Source of the DNA: Muricea muricata
Lineage: Eukaryota > Cnidaria > Anthozoa > Malacalcyonacea > Plexauridae
Direction of reading: 5' to 3'
DNA: 64,000 bases
Assembly (NCBI GenBank): GCA_963855995.1
Contig: OY979718.1
Location: forward strand, 47,775,559 to 47,839,558
This document shows, piece by piece, positions 35,420 through 46,961 of this stretch. Below the pieces are notes generated by a model. The model saw nothing but the letters and a program-made list of their open reading frames with translations. It did no database searches and had not been told where the DNA came from. A program made the translations under genes and the position numbers. Positions within the stretch are counted from its first letter, which is position 1. The number at the start of each line of letters is the position of its first letter.

Positions 35420-36708
35420 ACAGTGCTGAACAATATATTGCTGACAATATTGAACAATGTTGGCAGCAGTTGACATTTTCCTGTTCAAGCCTGTTTTGAT
35501 CAGGCGGGAAAAGGTTGTTCATTTTTTGCTTCAAATTCTTGTTTGGCTCAGTGTTTGGCTCTTAATTCTGTTTTGCTCCTTGGTAATACTTCATCTAGCA
35601 TTTGTTCCTCTGAGGTGGTCCAAGCAGGTGCCAAACTGGTCTTGTTCCAGGGAAATAGGGGCTAGTAACAGTATAAAAAATGTGATCAATGCCATAATAG
35701 ATAATGAATGATGTATTTTTAAATATTAAATTGCATTGTGGTAACAAAGCTTTGATAATCAATATCATGCATGAAATCCTTGGCCCTTCACAACAAGGAA
35801 TTATTTGAACAATACAATAAAGCACATCCTGAAATAACGCATATGCCTATCCCTATTGCTTGGCCTTTGGTTTCCGTACTGAAGTTCCTTTCATACAACC
35901 ATGGTTTTGAATATAATATTAAAATCCTACGCAATCTTAACGGCGTAAAGGTTCAGTTTCCTTTATAGCAAATTTGGCACAAAAGATTGTAGTCGTGGCA
36001 ATAGGTGGCACATCCATTCTAATAAGACTTTCTATATTTGATGAAATAGGATTTGACGAAGATTGACTTTTAAAGTCTCTTTAATATTCTAGACTTATAG
36101 CGTGACGCACAGTTAATTATGTGACCCCAAATAGTGCAAAAAGTAAAATGCGTATCCACAGAACGTATTACCTTGTGTTCCTGACGAGTATTATAATATA
36201 TTAGCGTATATTGACACATGCCTAGCTTGTTGATTATGTTTACTACGGTTGTACGAACACTATACGAATAATAATAATAATAATAGTGATCAATTGACAA
36301 TTGGCCGTAAAACTTAGAAAAAATAATAATTTCCCAGCAAGAATCCGGATATATTCTGATATGTGACCTTCGCCTTTATCGATATTCTCCTGACACGCGT
36401 TGAATAATTTATCGAGCGTAGCCAATCAAAAAGTGTGTTTACATAGTGCCTATTATGGATAGCCAATCACAAGCGAAGCAAACTTTACCTTGAGCTTGAC
36501 CTTTGTGAAGTGTGTTATTAATTGAGATTCGGATGACCTTCAGACCCATCATCTAGTGGCGATATTTTGCTGTTTGTAGTGGTCGTAGGATTTCCCATTG
36601 CGGTATTAGAATAAACCCACTTCAGCCGAGTGAGTTTATGAGTATTCAGTGATGGCGTAGAGTTATTTGATAACAAGAAAACCAAACATATTGAGTCTAC
36701 CTACCTTT

Positions 36709-36819
36709 GGTAAGTACTATTGTTGGTTCGGCGGGAATAATTTTTTTATCAGAATTTAGAATATTTATACAATTTTAAGTTTCATATCTACGACTTACGT
36801 TTTTGTGTCTTTTATTAGC
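36709..36819 (+). other. 5'UTR intron of the nuclear receptor gene
   Basis: CTACCTTTG|GTAAGTACT at 36709/36710 is a strong donor, and TTTTATTAG|CC at 36818/36819 a good acceptor, 27 bases before the start ATG at 36846. This suggests a non-coding first exon ending at 36709. Confidence 0.55.
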
Positions 36820-36845
36820 CTTTAAATAGTGAATTTGGTTGAGAA

Positions 36846-39800
36846 ATGGCGAGGTCGAGTGAAGCAGAGAGACAGATTGTTTTGATAAATAGCGAACATG
36901 TAGTACTACAAACGTGCCTTGTTTGTGATGACATAGCGACTGGAAGGCATTATGGCGTTATTTCTTGCGAGGGATGTAAAGGGTTTTTCAAAAGAAGTAT
37001 AAGAAGAGACATGCGTTATACTTGCCGTAGCGGAGGTGATTGCCCGATCGATAGATCGCAGAGGAATCGTTGTCGGCTTTGTCGACTTAATAAATGCTTA
37101 AAAATGGGTATGAAGAAAAGTGGTAAGTTTTTTTTATAAATAACTGATTGAATTGACCTTCGTTAACATTGAACCATTTCTTGTGGTTAATAAAAGTTAG
37201 CGCAGTCCAAATATGCAAAGTTTTAGTCGGCTTTCTTATCATCCAATATGGTCTAAATATTTTAATAAGCACAAGGGAACCAACAAGGGTAACTTCAAAT
37301 ACTGAAAAGTGAAAACATTTTTTAAATCCAGCCAAAACGTACGAATAAAAACGTTTTCTTTTGTTAAGAATGGACTGTTTCGTTTATTTTGTGAAAAGCA
37401 GTTCACATAATATCTGGACTCATCCCAGTAGCTTTTAAAACCACCCATACCTCTAAAAATTGTGTAGTATTGATATATGGATCACAGTAATAGAGAAATT
37501 TTATTTTAAAACTCATCATCCACTGTTTTAGTATTTCAGGGTGATTATGTAACATCATCACAAATATAGGACTGTTCATTTTTTGAGGGGTGGGTGGGTG
37601 GGTTTATTTTTAAATTTTTAATTTTCCTGTCTCTTGCTCACTAATGATCATTCCAAAAACTTCAGGTCCCCGTTTTGATAGCAACAATTTTTTTAACCTC
37701 CCACCTTGAGAAATAACTATGAAATTTTAAATAAACAGTACCATAAATGGTTTGTTGCAATTATATTTCAAAAATGCATTTCTCTAAGACACCGCAACTC
37801 TGTTGCTTCGAGTTGTTGTTAGAAGCATGTGACTATCAGATGATGAGAAATCTCCTTCTGAGCTTTGTACTTCCACTTCATCTTCAGTGGTTTCTATTTA
37901 TCCTCTCACCACCTCTTCTCCATAACTCTCATTACTACTACTATCTGTGACTGGCTTTGCAATTTGTCCTTGTTTTGAAGCAACCAAAGGCAGTGTTTCT
38001 GCACTTTAGGAAACATGACAGATGATGCATTTTACTTTATCTGGCTTTCTGCCTCTAAGCAACAAACTTAAGCAACACTAAAAATCAAGCAATGCCTGCC
38101 TAGTTGTGAGTAGAGATAGTTGTATTCCAGCAAACCCACCTTACGTTTCTGTACTTATTCCTAATCCACATTCACCAAGACTGACATACTATACGGTATG
38201 AAATCATGCTGATCCTTTACACTGAAACTTTTAGTGTAGAAAGATGTCGACATTATTTAATTACTCAAAGGAGATAGATATGATAATAGCAATTTGATTT
38301 CTGGATTCACTTTTACTGATAATATTGTCAACAATGAGTCAGGTGATCACAGTGGACCAAGGCAAAATGTTATTAGACATCAAAGTGTGCCTAGCAACCT
38401 CAAAAGTTGTGATGTAAATCACTGTAGTAACACTATTTCAACACTAGGGAACAGATTCTCAGAAGGTGAGAAAATTAAAAATTAATTGCTAGAAGAAAGG
38501 AAAACCTGTTATTCACTCGACATGAATGTTCTCCCTGGGGGAAACAACACCCTGCAGTTGAAGCACTTATCTGTAAAGGCAAATGAAGTTTACAATTACT
38601 ATGCATGAAGTTTGATAAGACGTCTGCTGAGAAATCTGAACAAGGAAGAAACAAAGAAAAAAGAACAAAACAAAACAAAAAGAAAAGACAAAAACGACAG
38701 AGGAACCTAGAGAAACATACCATAAACTTACTGTCAGTTATTTTAATTGGGCCTCCAAGCATTTTGAGCCATTTATAACAAAAGACTCTTTAAATCATAG
38801 CAACTTGAATTCAGATTCCTTAAAACCAAGATTTCACCGCAAGACCATAAAACAATTTCTTGAAAAGGGTGTGTTTGCAGAGGAAAGCATGAAGTCTTTC
38901 ATGTTAAGACTAGTTTCAAAAAAAGGAAGAAAGCCGAAAAGAATGGTGAAAAAAGATGAAAACGAGCAAGATTAGCGCTCAACCTGCTTTGCCTTCTTAC
39001 TTCAATAAGCCAGCTAGAGATACATGCAAAGATGATCAGGGATGCAGCACTGACTCATCATGGTGTCAGGACAGTAGCAATAAATAGTTACAAAAAAACA
39101 GTGAAAGCTGACATTTGTGATTTATGAGGAAGGATATCTTTATCTTAAATATGGACCAGTTTACCACTCAACCTTAGCTTCCTCACACACTAGTCCACTA
39201 CTCGCTTCAATATATCCGATCAACCCTGTGCGATCTTTGTAAATCTTTAACCTTCTGATCATCCTACTACAACAGAATAATTGGCAGTTTGTTGTGATCA
39301 ATCATTCTGATTGGCTTTTATTTTACTTTTATAAAACATGCCTATATCAACCCTTGTAAAGATCCTATGTTGTTGTGTGTTTTATATAAAATGTTTTTTA
39401 TTTCAGCTGTTCAAGTAGAGAGATGTCGGCCAGCAGTGAAAGATGATGAGTTGGCATCATTAGGCCCATTTAAGTCAAAATTAGTTGAGAAGTGTGATTT
39501 TGGCTTCAATATGGAGTTCCCTGAAGACAAGAAACTGACTATGGAATATGTTTACGAACTTGCTACCCGTCTTCTCTTTCATTCAATTGATTGGGTTAGA
39601 TTTGCTCATTCTTTCAAAACATTGAATCGAAGTGACCAAATTATCCTTTTGCGAAATTGCTGGACTGACATTTTCCTGCTAGGCTTTGTTCAATGTTCTA
39701 AAGTCTGTCCCTTAGAGGCTACATTAAGTTTGATGAAACAGAATATAGAGAAAGTTGGCAATGAAATAGAAAAAACGGAAGTAGTTCAAGTGGAGCACAT

Positions 39801-40959
39801 TTATAAAGTTAAAGATTTGCTTCTAACATTAGAGAGACTGGAATTAACAGCAACAGAATTTGCCTTGTTAAAACTTATATGTCTTTTCAATCCTGGTATG
39901 TCATTCACTCTTTGTTTTTTTAATCGCGCATTAGAAATGTCACATTTTGGTAATAATTCCATGTTCTCAGTATGGCAAATATAAATCTTAATCCAAACCC
40001 TAACCAACGTTTTGGATTGAAGATTTAAAGATTTCATTAGATTTAGGCTTGGATTAAGATTTAATTTCGCGTACTGAGAACATGGAATTATTACCCGTAT
40101 TTTAGTGTTCGTCATTAAAGTGGCGAATACGAGTTTCGGCTTGACGACTCATTTCCATGCACCAAAATGACAATCGTATCGTGAAGGATGGCCTTGATTG
40201 CAGAGACGTAAATAGAGCGGTAATTGCACGAGGGGGAGGGGGAGGGGGTGTTAAATTCATATATTCGTGTTCTGCCCGACGAAGATCTTCAGGCTGAATG
40301 CTAATATATGCACACCCCCGGCCCAATTAACGCTATAGTTAGTCCCTGCTTAATTTTTACACGGAAATGCGGTGACTTACTTTTACCCAAACGCAGGACA
40401 AAAGTACACTTTACATTAAGACTTAATATGTATTTATAGTGATGTAATTATATACCCAGTCAGTAATTGATATAATTGATATTTATAAATAGATTATATT
40501 TGTTAAATAGTTAATTATATCATAATAGGGAGTTGTTTGCGAGATGCGTGCGAGGCCACACTAAATACGCTAATAGAGACAAAATCCGGAAATATTATAG
40601 TATTTTAGTTAAACATTTTAAATTCTAAATTTAACTTTGAACAGTATAGTTACATGTCCAAGTAGATTGTATTATTTTGTTTTCTAATTATATAGTTCTT
40701 TCTAGACGTTTCAGGTTTGAGTGGTGTACATGAAGTGGAGCAAATGCAAGAAATTGCTCAAAGTGAACTTCAGGAATTTGTCAAGGAGAGTCCGTGGTCA
40801 AACCAAAGTCGTTTTGCCAAAATTTTGCTACGACTTCCTGCAATAAAAACAATCAGCTCGATGAAAGTCGAAGAAATGTTTTTTTCTCCTCTTATAGGAG
40901 AAGTAAAAATTGATCACATCCTACCAACGATATTAAACAACGCAAATAGTCAACAGTAG
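36846..40959 (+). CDS. NR2C: Nuclear receptor, NR2C (TR2/TR4) type, three coding exons
   Basis: Exons 36846-37122, 39407-39895 and 40706-40959 join in phase (1, 1) to 339 residues. Residues ~19-92 are the two-zinc-finger DNA-binding domain: [18 protein letters not shown], then P-box [11 protein letters not shown], second finger with [20 protein letters not shown] and [11 protein letters not shown]. The P-box EGCKG predicts binding of AGGTCA-type half-sites. The ligand-binding domain has [40 protein letters not shown], and the last exon [26 protein letters not shown] and [16 protein letters not shown], all in TR2/TR4 order. A hinge of only about 30-40 residues and an almost absent N-terminal domain make it shorter than the roughly 600-residue vertebrate TR2/TR4. 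An activation-helix motif of the usual LLxEM type is not seen, consistent with repressor-biased orphan receptors. It acts in the nucleus. Confidence 0.9.
38060..38975 (+). other. Coding-like segments without a gene model in the nuclear receptor intron
   Basis: Within the 2.3-kb intron, the plus strand holds stop-free segments with protein-like texture: around 38090-38180 ([20 protein letters not shown]), 38294-38485 ([20 protein letters not shown]) and 38640-38975 (111 codons with no initial [43 protein letters not shown], ending in a Lys/Arg-rich tail). They lie in different frames. They could be alternatively spliced or decayed hinge exons of the receptor, since vertebrate TR2/TR4 hinges are much longer, or a dead retrosequence. 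I recognise no family. Confidence 0.3.
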
Positions 40960-41129
40960 TTTTATACAGCAAGAATATTTGTCAAGCTTTGGTTCCATGG
41001 GTGTATTCCGCGTCTATAATCTGAATGTTGTAAGATATGATTTAATATAATTCTGTAATATAGTAGTCTAACTTTTAGGGCAGAATTAAGACATGAAATG
41101 TAATGTTTGAACTTTGTAATGGGATATTT

Positions 41130-41135
41130 ATTAAA
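41130..41135 (+). promoter_or_regulatory. Candidate poly(A) signal of the nuclear receptor gene
   Basis: ATTAAA lies 171 bases past the stop at 40957-40959, the first convincing poly(A)-type hexamer downstream. Confidence 0.35.
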
Positions 41136-41601
41136 CATATATGGGTCTTCACACAATACATGAAATATATTTTTTTACACAATACATGAATTGGACAGTT
41201 AAAGCAAAATTCGACTTTTGAGCGAAAGCCGTGCGTCGGGAAATTAGTAATGAATTCCCTAACGAAGGGCCTTGAAACGTCGAATTTTATGTGCGATCTT
41301 TTTACATTGCCAAGCTCTCAGACAGATTTACATCTTTATGTTTTATTGGAGAATTCGATTAAGATTTCAACTTGTATGTTCAGCGAAGAGAATGGCTCTC
41401 ATGTATGAATATGATACCCTAACAGTTAAAGGGATATAATAATACGATTTAATTTAATTTAATTAGCTTTTCCCACGACCTGCGAACAGGTGCATGTCCG
41501 CAATGTTTGGGTACCGAGTAGCGCGAAGAGCGAGATGGAAAACACGACAAAAGTTGTTTTTTAAAAGCAAACTACAATGTTGGAAAGGAAAGTCAGCAGC
41601 C

Positions 41602-42088
41602 TTGTTTATTTCTATTTTAGTTTTGTTTTTGTTAAGTTTTAGCTAATATTTACTGTAGCCAGAGTCAAATCATCATGAAACTTGTTGAGTCAATGCGGCC
41701 GTGTCACGATCATGATTTAAAAACAACAAAAAAAACCTTTAAATTTTTGTACTAGTGTCTTGTTTTTACCGAATCCAGATGCAGAAACGGTCCATGATAA
41801 ACATGTACCAAATTATATGACCTTAGGTGTAGTAGAATTGACATAGCTCGGATTTGAAAACCCAGCAATTGAGTACAAAAATGTTCTCACCTTGAATTGG
41901 CTCCTCGCTCGTTCAAAATCATTATAATTCGTGAACTCCGGTCGAAATATATGAGAATACAAGTTGTATGGCTTTACCTGAATGTGCTTTGGACCACAAT
42001 TCAACCCCAGGGTACCCCTGAAAGTAAAATGTGTCATGTCGCTATCTCTATAGCAACGCGTTTTCATAATGCACCTGTGGCTTTTTTA
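41602..42088 (+). repeat. Left inverted arm (DIRS ITR plus flank)
   Basis: Mirror of 46475-46961 with very few mismatches. It includes GGTCGAAATATATGAGAATA and AAAGTAAAATGTGTCATGTC. The portion outside about 41925 is not repeated in the internal complementary region and may be flank, not element. Confidence 0.75.
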
Positions 42089-42218
42089 CCTTGTGCTTCA
42101 GACGTAAATCGGGTAAGTTTTTTAGCTTGTGTATTTTTTCGTATTTTTATCACCTTTTTAGGTCGATTGTTCGTTATCCGACTTCGTTCCTTACTTCTGA
42201 CCGTATTTAAGGTCAACA

Positions 42219-43400
42219 ATGTCGTCTCGTCATCGTCATAAACGGTCACACTCGAGAGATTCTCGCAAGGAAGCTTCTCCTTCCAAGAGAAGGAAATCCT
42301 CAGAAAAACAAGACAAATTAGACGCAATTCTAGCTTCCTTGACAGACTTGAAGTCAGACATTTCGTCCTGCAACGCGAGAATTTGTGAAATTGAGGCAAA
42401 GAACGCAGTTTTCGAGGCTGTTTTTCGTAACCATCCGAGCCCTGCCGAACACGCGGTCGAGGAAGATACTGATGACCAACTCTCGTTTGTGGCGGTCAAC
42501 GAATTTAACGATGACATTAATGAAGATGCACAAGCATTGGATACGGGCACTGAGCCCTCACACACGGTTAATAAACCACCTATTAAGCCACCAAATAAGG
42601 CTATTAAGCCAACCAATTCGCCACATGCGATGTCTCCAGTAGACGGTCAAATACACACCGACGAATCGGCCTCGGTCATGTTTGATCCAGAAACGCAAGC
42701 TAACTCGTGGTCTCCATCACCGGTTTTCCATAGTTTCCTGGAGAAACAGTTTCGTAGGAAACTCTCATATGAACAGGTGTGCGACATTTTAGAACAACAA
42801 GCAATACCTGCCGTCGATTCTCTTGTCGCTCCTACACTTGATCATAGCGTGATTAACCGAATTCCCGCCCAGAACAGAAAATACGTTCAGGAACGCGATA
42901 AGGAATTAAGCGTTATTCAGCGTTCTATGTTGAATGCAACGGGTCCTTTATGTTCCCTCCATGACCGCCTCGAGAACAATTTTGACCTTAATCCATCTGA
43001 AATAAAACTTGTAGTAGAACAGGCTCTTTGCCTATTGGGCTCAGCAAACAATCAATTGTAAGTCTTGCGCCGCAAGAAAGTTTTAGCTTCAGTAAACAAA
43101 TCAAAAATAGAACTTGCTAATCAACCCTTGCCAAATGCAAAGAAATGGCTCTTTGGCGAAGAGTTTCCAGCAATTGCCTCGAAGGAGGCAGATTTAGCTA
43201 GGGGATTAGCCAAGAATTTGGGACAAAATGGCTCAACAAATTACACAAAACCTACGGACTTTAAAACGGGTACGGGAAATAATTCCCAGCCAAGTTATAA
43301 CAAATATCAAAGTTTTCGAGGCAGGAACAAGTTTTTTCGGCCCCGCCGCGGTCTACCGCGGCAAAACTACCCCTATACCTCAAACAATGGGAAACAATAA
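42219..43400 (+). pseudogene. DIRS ORF1 (gag-like), interrupted by one in-frame stop
   Basis: The frame starts MSSRHRHKRSHSRDSRKEAS, a basic Arg/Ser-rich N-terminus, followed by a coiled-coil-like KLDAILASLTDLKSDISS and a conserved C-terminal region (LEKQFRRKLSYEQVCDIL, NRIPAQNRKYVQERD). A TAA at 43059-43061 stops it after 280 residues; the same frame then runs on for about 110 codons (KVLASVNKSKIELANQPLPN, KWLFGEEFPAIASKEADLAR) to 43400. The two parts together match the usual single ORF1 layout of DIRS elements, so the TAA is a nonsense change. ORF1 products of these elements are thought to bind nucleic acid and form particles. Confidence 0.75.
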
Positions 43401-45408
43401 CTTCAGATCCGGAGGTTCTAGCTATTGTGAAGGGTTTCAATATCCCTTTTCGTCAAATTCCTTACCAAAAATTTCAACCAATAACAAGGACACCTCAAGG
43501 GGTGCAACCAATTTTAGATATGGAAATACGAAACTTATTAGCAAAGGGGGCAATCACCCAGACACCACTTTCGAAGGACGGCTATTACAGCCGAATTTTC
43601 CTTGTTCCGAAGAAGGGCGGCGGTATGCGTCCAGTTATCGACCTAAGCTCCCTGAACAACTTTGTGGAACACTTCCATAGTCAACACTTGCAAATGGAAA
43701 TGAAGCTTCCAAATGAAGCCAACACTTCCAAATGGAAAATCTGAGCTCAATCAAAACCTTGCTCAAGCAGGGAGACTTCATGACGAAACTGGATCTGAAA
43801 GACGCATACTTGACAATAGCAATGAACCCTCAATCGCAGAAGTTTCTTCGTTTCATTTGGAAAGGCAAAGCATATCAATTCAAAGCCCTTCCATTTGGCC
43901 TGAACGTAGCGCCTCTAGTGTTTACCAAACTATTAAAACCAATCGCAGCATTTTTAAGAAAACAAGACATTCGTCTTATCCTGTATTTAGACGATATGCT
44001 AATTATCGGCTCCTCTGCTCAAGAGACAATGCAGTTTACTCAAATAGCGATGAACTTGCTTGCCTCTCTGGGGTTCACTATTCACAAGGAGAAATCATTA
44101 ACAACTCCAACTCAAATCATCACCTTTCTGGGATTCACCATCAAATCTATCACAAGACAAATAAGCCTGCCCCCAGAGAAAGTAACAAAAACCTTGATAC
44201 TTTGCCGCCAAATTTTGACAGCAGAGACGGTATCTCTTCGGTCGCTTGCCCAACTTCTTGGGCTGCTGAAGTCTCACCGCCCAGCCATCTGGAAAGCTCC
44301 TCTACATTTTCGCCACCTGCAAGCACAATTAATTCAGGACTTGCAGAAACACAACCACCAATACAACGTCTGCACCCCCCTAACACGGGCTTCCAAAACG
44401 GAATTAACATGGTGGCTGACAAACCTGCAGCAAGTAAATGGCAGCCAAATGGTGCCAACACCTCCAGATATAATAATATTCACGGATGCTTCAAAAAAGG
44501 GTTGGAGTGCGATTTGCAACAACGTCAGAACGAACGGCAAATGGTCTTTTCAGGAGGTCCAGTTACATATAAATCTTTTGGAATTGAAAGGGGCATTATT
44601 AGCGGTGCAATCTCTACTGAAGAACCATCGCCACGTGACAGCCAGTCTGAATATGGACAACTCAACGGCTGTCTCGTATATCAATCACAAGGGAGGAACA
44701 CGCTCCCCGGAACTCACCCAGATAACACTAGAACTCTGGAACTGGTGCATACAGGGGGACATTTATCTGGTTGCACACCATGTCCCCGGGAAATCAAATG
44801 TCCTAGCAGACCAAGAATTAAGGGTATTTCAAGACGACACAGACTGGAAGCTAGACCCTCAAGTGATCAAACCCTTTCTGTCTCAATGCAGGACAGACCT
44901 CTTTGCAACCAGACTGACTTGTCAGCTCAAGCAGTACATCAGCTGGCGACCAGACCCGAAGGCTGTCCACACCGATGCTCTAAATGTGAACTGGCATGCC
45001 CTCAAGGGATATGCTTTCCCTCCATTCAACTTGCTGCCTGTTGTCCTAAACAAAGTTCTAGCAGACCAGACCGAGCTAGTCCTTGTTGCCCCAGTATGGC
45101 AAGCACAGCCATGGTGGCCACTCCTCTTAAGTCTTCTAACTCAAGAACCGGTGCTTCTTCCAAACAAGAAATATCTTCTGATAAACCCGAGCAACCCAGA
45201 CCAGGTCCACCCAATGTACCCACGCCTCCATCTAGCCGTGTATCATGTCTCATCCAACGCTACGAAACAGAAGGATTTTCTAAAGACGTTGCCAACCTAC
45301 TCGTCGCAGCAACTCGTTCCTCCACATCTAAGACATACGAATCCAGCTGGCGTCGTTGGTGCGGCTGGTGTTCTGAAAGGAAGATTAATCCGCTTTCAGC
45401 AATTCTAA
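43345..45408 (+). pseudogene. DIRS reverse transcriptase / RNase H, frameshifted by a 38-bp duplication
   Basis: The RT opens around KQWETITSDPEVLAIVKG and reaches YYSRIFLVPKKGGGMRPVID. The frame is lost at about 43690-43735, where CACTT(G/C)CAAATGGA occurs twice 38 bp apart; a 38-bp duplication shifts the frame. Downstream the new frame continues MTKLDLKDAYLTIAMNP, ALPFGLNVAPLVFTKLL and catalytic LILYLDDMLIIG. RNase H follows: IIIFTDASKKGWSAICN, INLLELKGALLAVQSL, SLNMDNSTAVSYINHKGG (D, E, D residues) and HHVPGKSNVLAD. A DIRS-typical tail (DLFATRLTCQLKQYISW, HALKGYAFPPFNLLP) extends to 45408. Only one lesion is visible. Confidence 0.8.
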
Positions 45409-46220
45409 CAAACATCCTTTCATTTTTTGCGGACTGCTTCAAGGAAGGTCTTCAATATCGGACCATAAATGTCTTACGTTCTGCTCTATCATCTATTCAT
45501 TCTAAGGTTGACAATTTTTGTGTTGGACAACACCCCTATGTTGTAAACATTTTGAGAGGGATCTTGAATAATAGACCTCCTAAACCACGATACACATACA
45601 CGTGGGACCTACACGCAGTCACAGAACATATAAAAAAAATGGGGACAAATAATTCACTGTCCCTAAAACACTTGAGCTGGAAGCTTGCAACTCTATTTGC
45701 CATAACATGTCCAAAACGGGTTTCCTCACTTACCAGTTTAAATTTAAACTACTACAAAATGGTACCTGAAGGTGTCGTGTTTACTCTTACCGTGCCAACA
45801 AAGGGAACTCGCCCAGACGAAACAATTCAAGCCTTCTTCACCCGCTATCCTGCTGATCCATATTTGTGCCCAGTACATTGTTTTACACACTATCTGCTAC
45901 TCACAAAAGAAAAACGAGCTGTTCAAGAAGGAAAACCAAATAATTTATTCATTTCCCATATCAAACCTCACCACCCGATTACGAAAGCGACACTTGCTAG
46001 TTGGATCCTGTCCCTTATTAAAGAGGCAGGCATTGACACAAAAATTTTTAAAGCTCATTCCTTAAGAGTTGCCTCTACTACAGTAGCTGCTAATGCCTTT
46101 GTCCCCCCTCTTCAAGAGATTATGAACATGGCTGACTGGTCCAATGTCTCTACGTTTCGTCAACATTACTATAAACCTGTTCATTCCTCCACCTTTGGAG
46201 AAACTGTACTTAGTTCCTAG
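45096..46220 (+). CDS. DIRS tyrosine recombinase (YR), intact frame
   Basis: The frame overlaps the end of the RT/RNase H frame by about 310 bp in another phase, as is usual in DIRS elements. The ATG at 45096 (MASTAMVATPLKSSNSRTG) is a reasonable start giving 374 residues; the frame is open much further upstream only as a shadow of RT. A SAM-like N-terminal core (SKTYESSWRRWCGWC, PLSAILTNILSFFADCF) is followed by the catalytic domain: first Arg in ITCPKRVSSLTSLN, the HxxR box in FKAHSLRVASTT, and the nucleophile in TFRQHYYKP. The enzyme is believed to insert the circular cDNA by site-specific recombination. No stop or frameshift interrupts it. Confidence 0.85.
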   Translation: MASTAMVATPLKSSNSRTGASSKQEISSDKPEQPRPGPPNVPTPPSSRVSCLIQRYETEGFSKDVANLLVAATRSSTSKTYESSWRRWCGWCSERKINPLSAILTNILSFFADCFKEGLQYRTINVLRSALSSIHSKVDNFCVGQHPYVVNILRGILNNRPPKPRYTYTWDLHAVTEHIKKMGTNNSLSLKHLSWKLATLFAITCPKRVSSLTSLNLNYYKMVPEGVVFTLTVPTKGTRPDETIQAFFTRYPADPYLCPVHCFTHYLLLTKEKRAVQEGKPNNLFISHIKPHHPITKATLASWILSLIKEAGIDTKIFKAHSLRVASTTVAANAFVPPLQEIMNMADWSNVSTFRQHYYKPVHSSTFGETVLSS

Positions 46221-46474
46221 TTGATATTGTATTTTTAATGTTGATATATTTTGATCACAATACATAATACATGTATGTTTTTGTACTACATGGTGTTGAA
46301 TTCTACCACTTGTATTCTCATATATTTCGACCGGAGTTCACGAAATATAATGCCAATTATACGAGGGCTGATAAGCCCGCTGATATAATTGGGGTTATAT
46401 GAGTGAACGAAGGGAGAAATATATGAGCCCACCCGAACTACTCGTTCTCCCATCCCCTTTTCCTTGTTTTGGCG

Positions 46475-46961
46475 TTAAAAAGCCACAGGTGCATTATGGG
46501 AACGCGTTGCTATAGAGATAGCGACATGACACATTTTACTTTCAGGGGTACACTGGGGTTGAATTGTGGTCCGAAGCACATTCAGGTAAAGCCATACAAC
46601 TTGTATTCTCATATATTTCGACCGGAGTTCACGAAGTATAATGATTTTGAACGAGCGAGGAGCCAATTCAAGGTAAGAACATTTTTGTACTCAATTGCTG
46701 GGTTTTCAAATCCGAGCTATGTCAATTCTACTACACCTAAGGTCATATAATTTGGTACATGTTTATCATGGACCGTTTCTGCATCTGGATTCGGTAAAAA
46801 CAAGACACTAGTACAAAAATTTAAAGGTTTTTTTTGTTGTTTTTAAATCATGATCGTGACACGGCCGCATTGACTCAACAAGTTTCATGATGATTTGACT
46901 CTGGCTACAGTAAATATTAGCTAAAACTTAACAAAAACAAAACTAAAATAGAAATAAACAA
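46475..46961 (-). repeat. Right inverted arm (DIRS ITR plus flank)
   Basis: Reverse complement of 41602-42088. The sequence ATGATTTTGAACGAGCGAGG marks the presumed element/flank boundary near 46641. Confidence 0.75.

Larger units (their letters stand above)
34882..35533. mobile_element. Older MITE related to the one at 8274, split by a second insertion
   Basis: Left part 34882-34995 and right part 35420-35533 share the words ATTGAACAATGTT, GCTGGCCACATTGTTTAACC and GGTTGTTCATTTTTTGC with the palindrome at 8274-8512 and are inverted relative to one another. Removal of the 424-bp insert between them would leave a roughly 235-bp palindrome, similar to the 239-bp relative. Confidence 0.6.
41925..46641 (+). 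mobile_element. DIRS-like tyrosine-recombinase retroelement
   Basis: It carries in order a gag-like ORF1, an RT/RNase H frame and an overlapping tyrosine recombinase frame, the DIRS order, between inverted terminal repeats. An internal segment at 46312-46430 repeats the outer ITR end (TTGTATTCTCATATATTTCG), as the internal complementary region of DIRS elements does; from this the outer ends are placed near 41925 and 46641, where the sequence reads AAATCAT|TATAATTCG and mirrored. No TSD is expected for recombinase-mediated insertion. ORF1 and RT are each broken once, so this copy is probably inactive but young. Confidence 0.85.

Noticed and set aside
43713-45095. Upstream part of the 835-codon frame that ends in the tyrosine recombinase
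   Set aside because: It overlaps the RT/RNase H coding region in another phase and shows no domain; the recombinase is better started near 45096.
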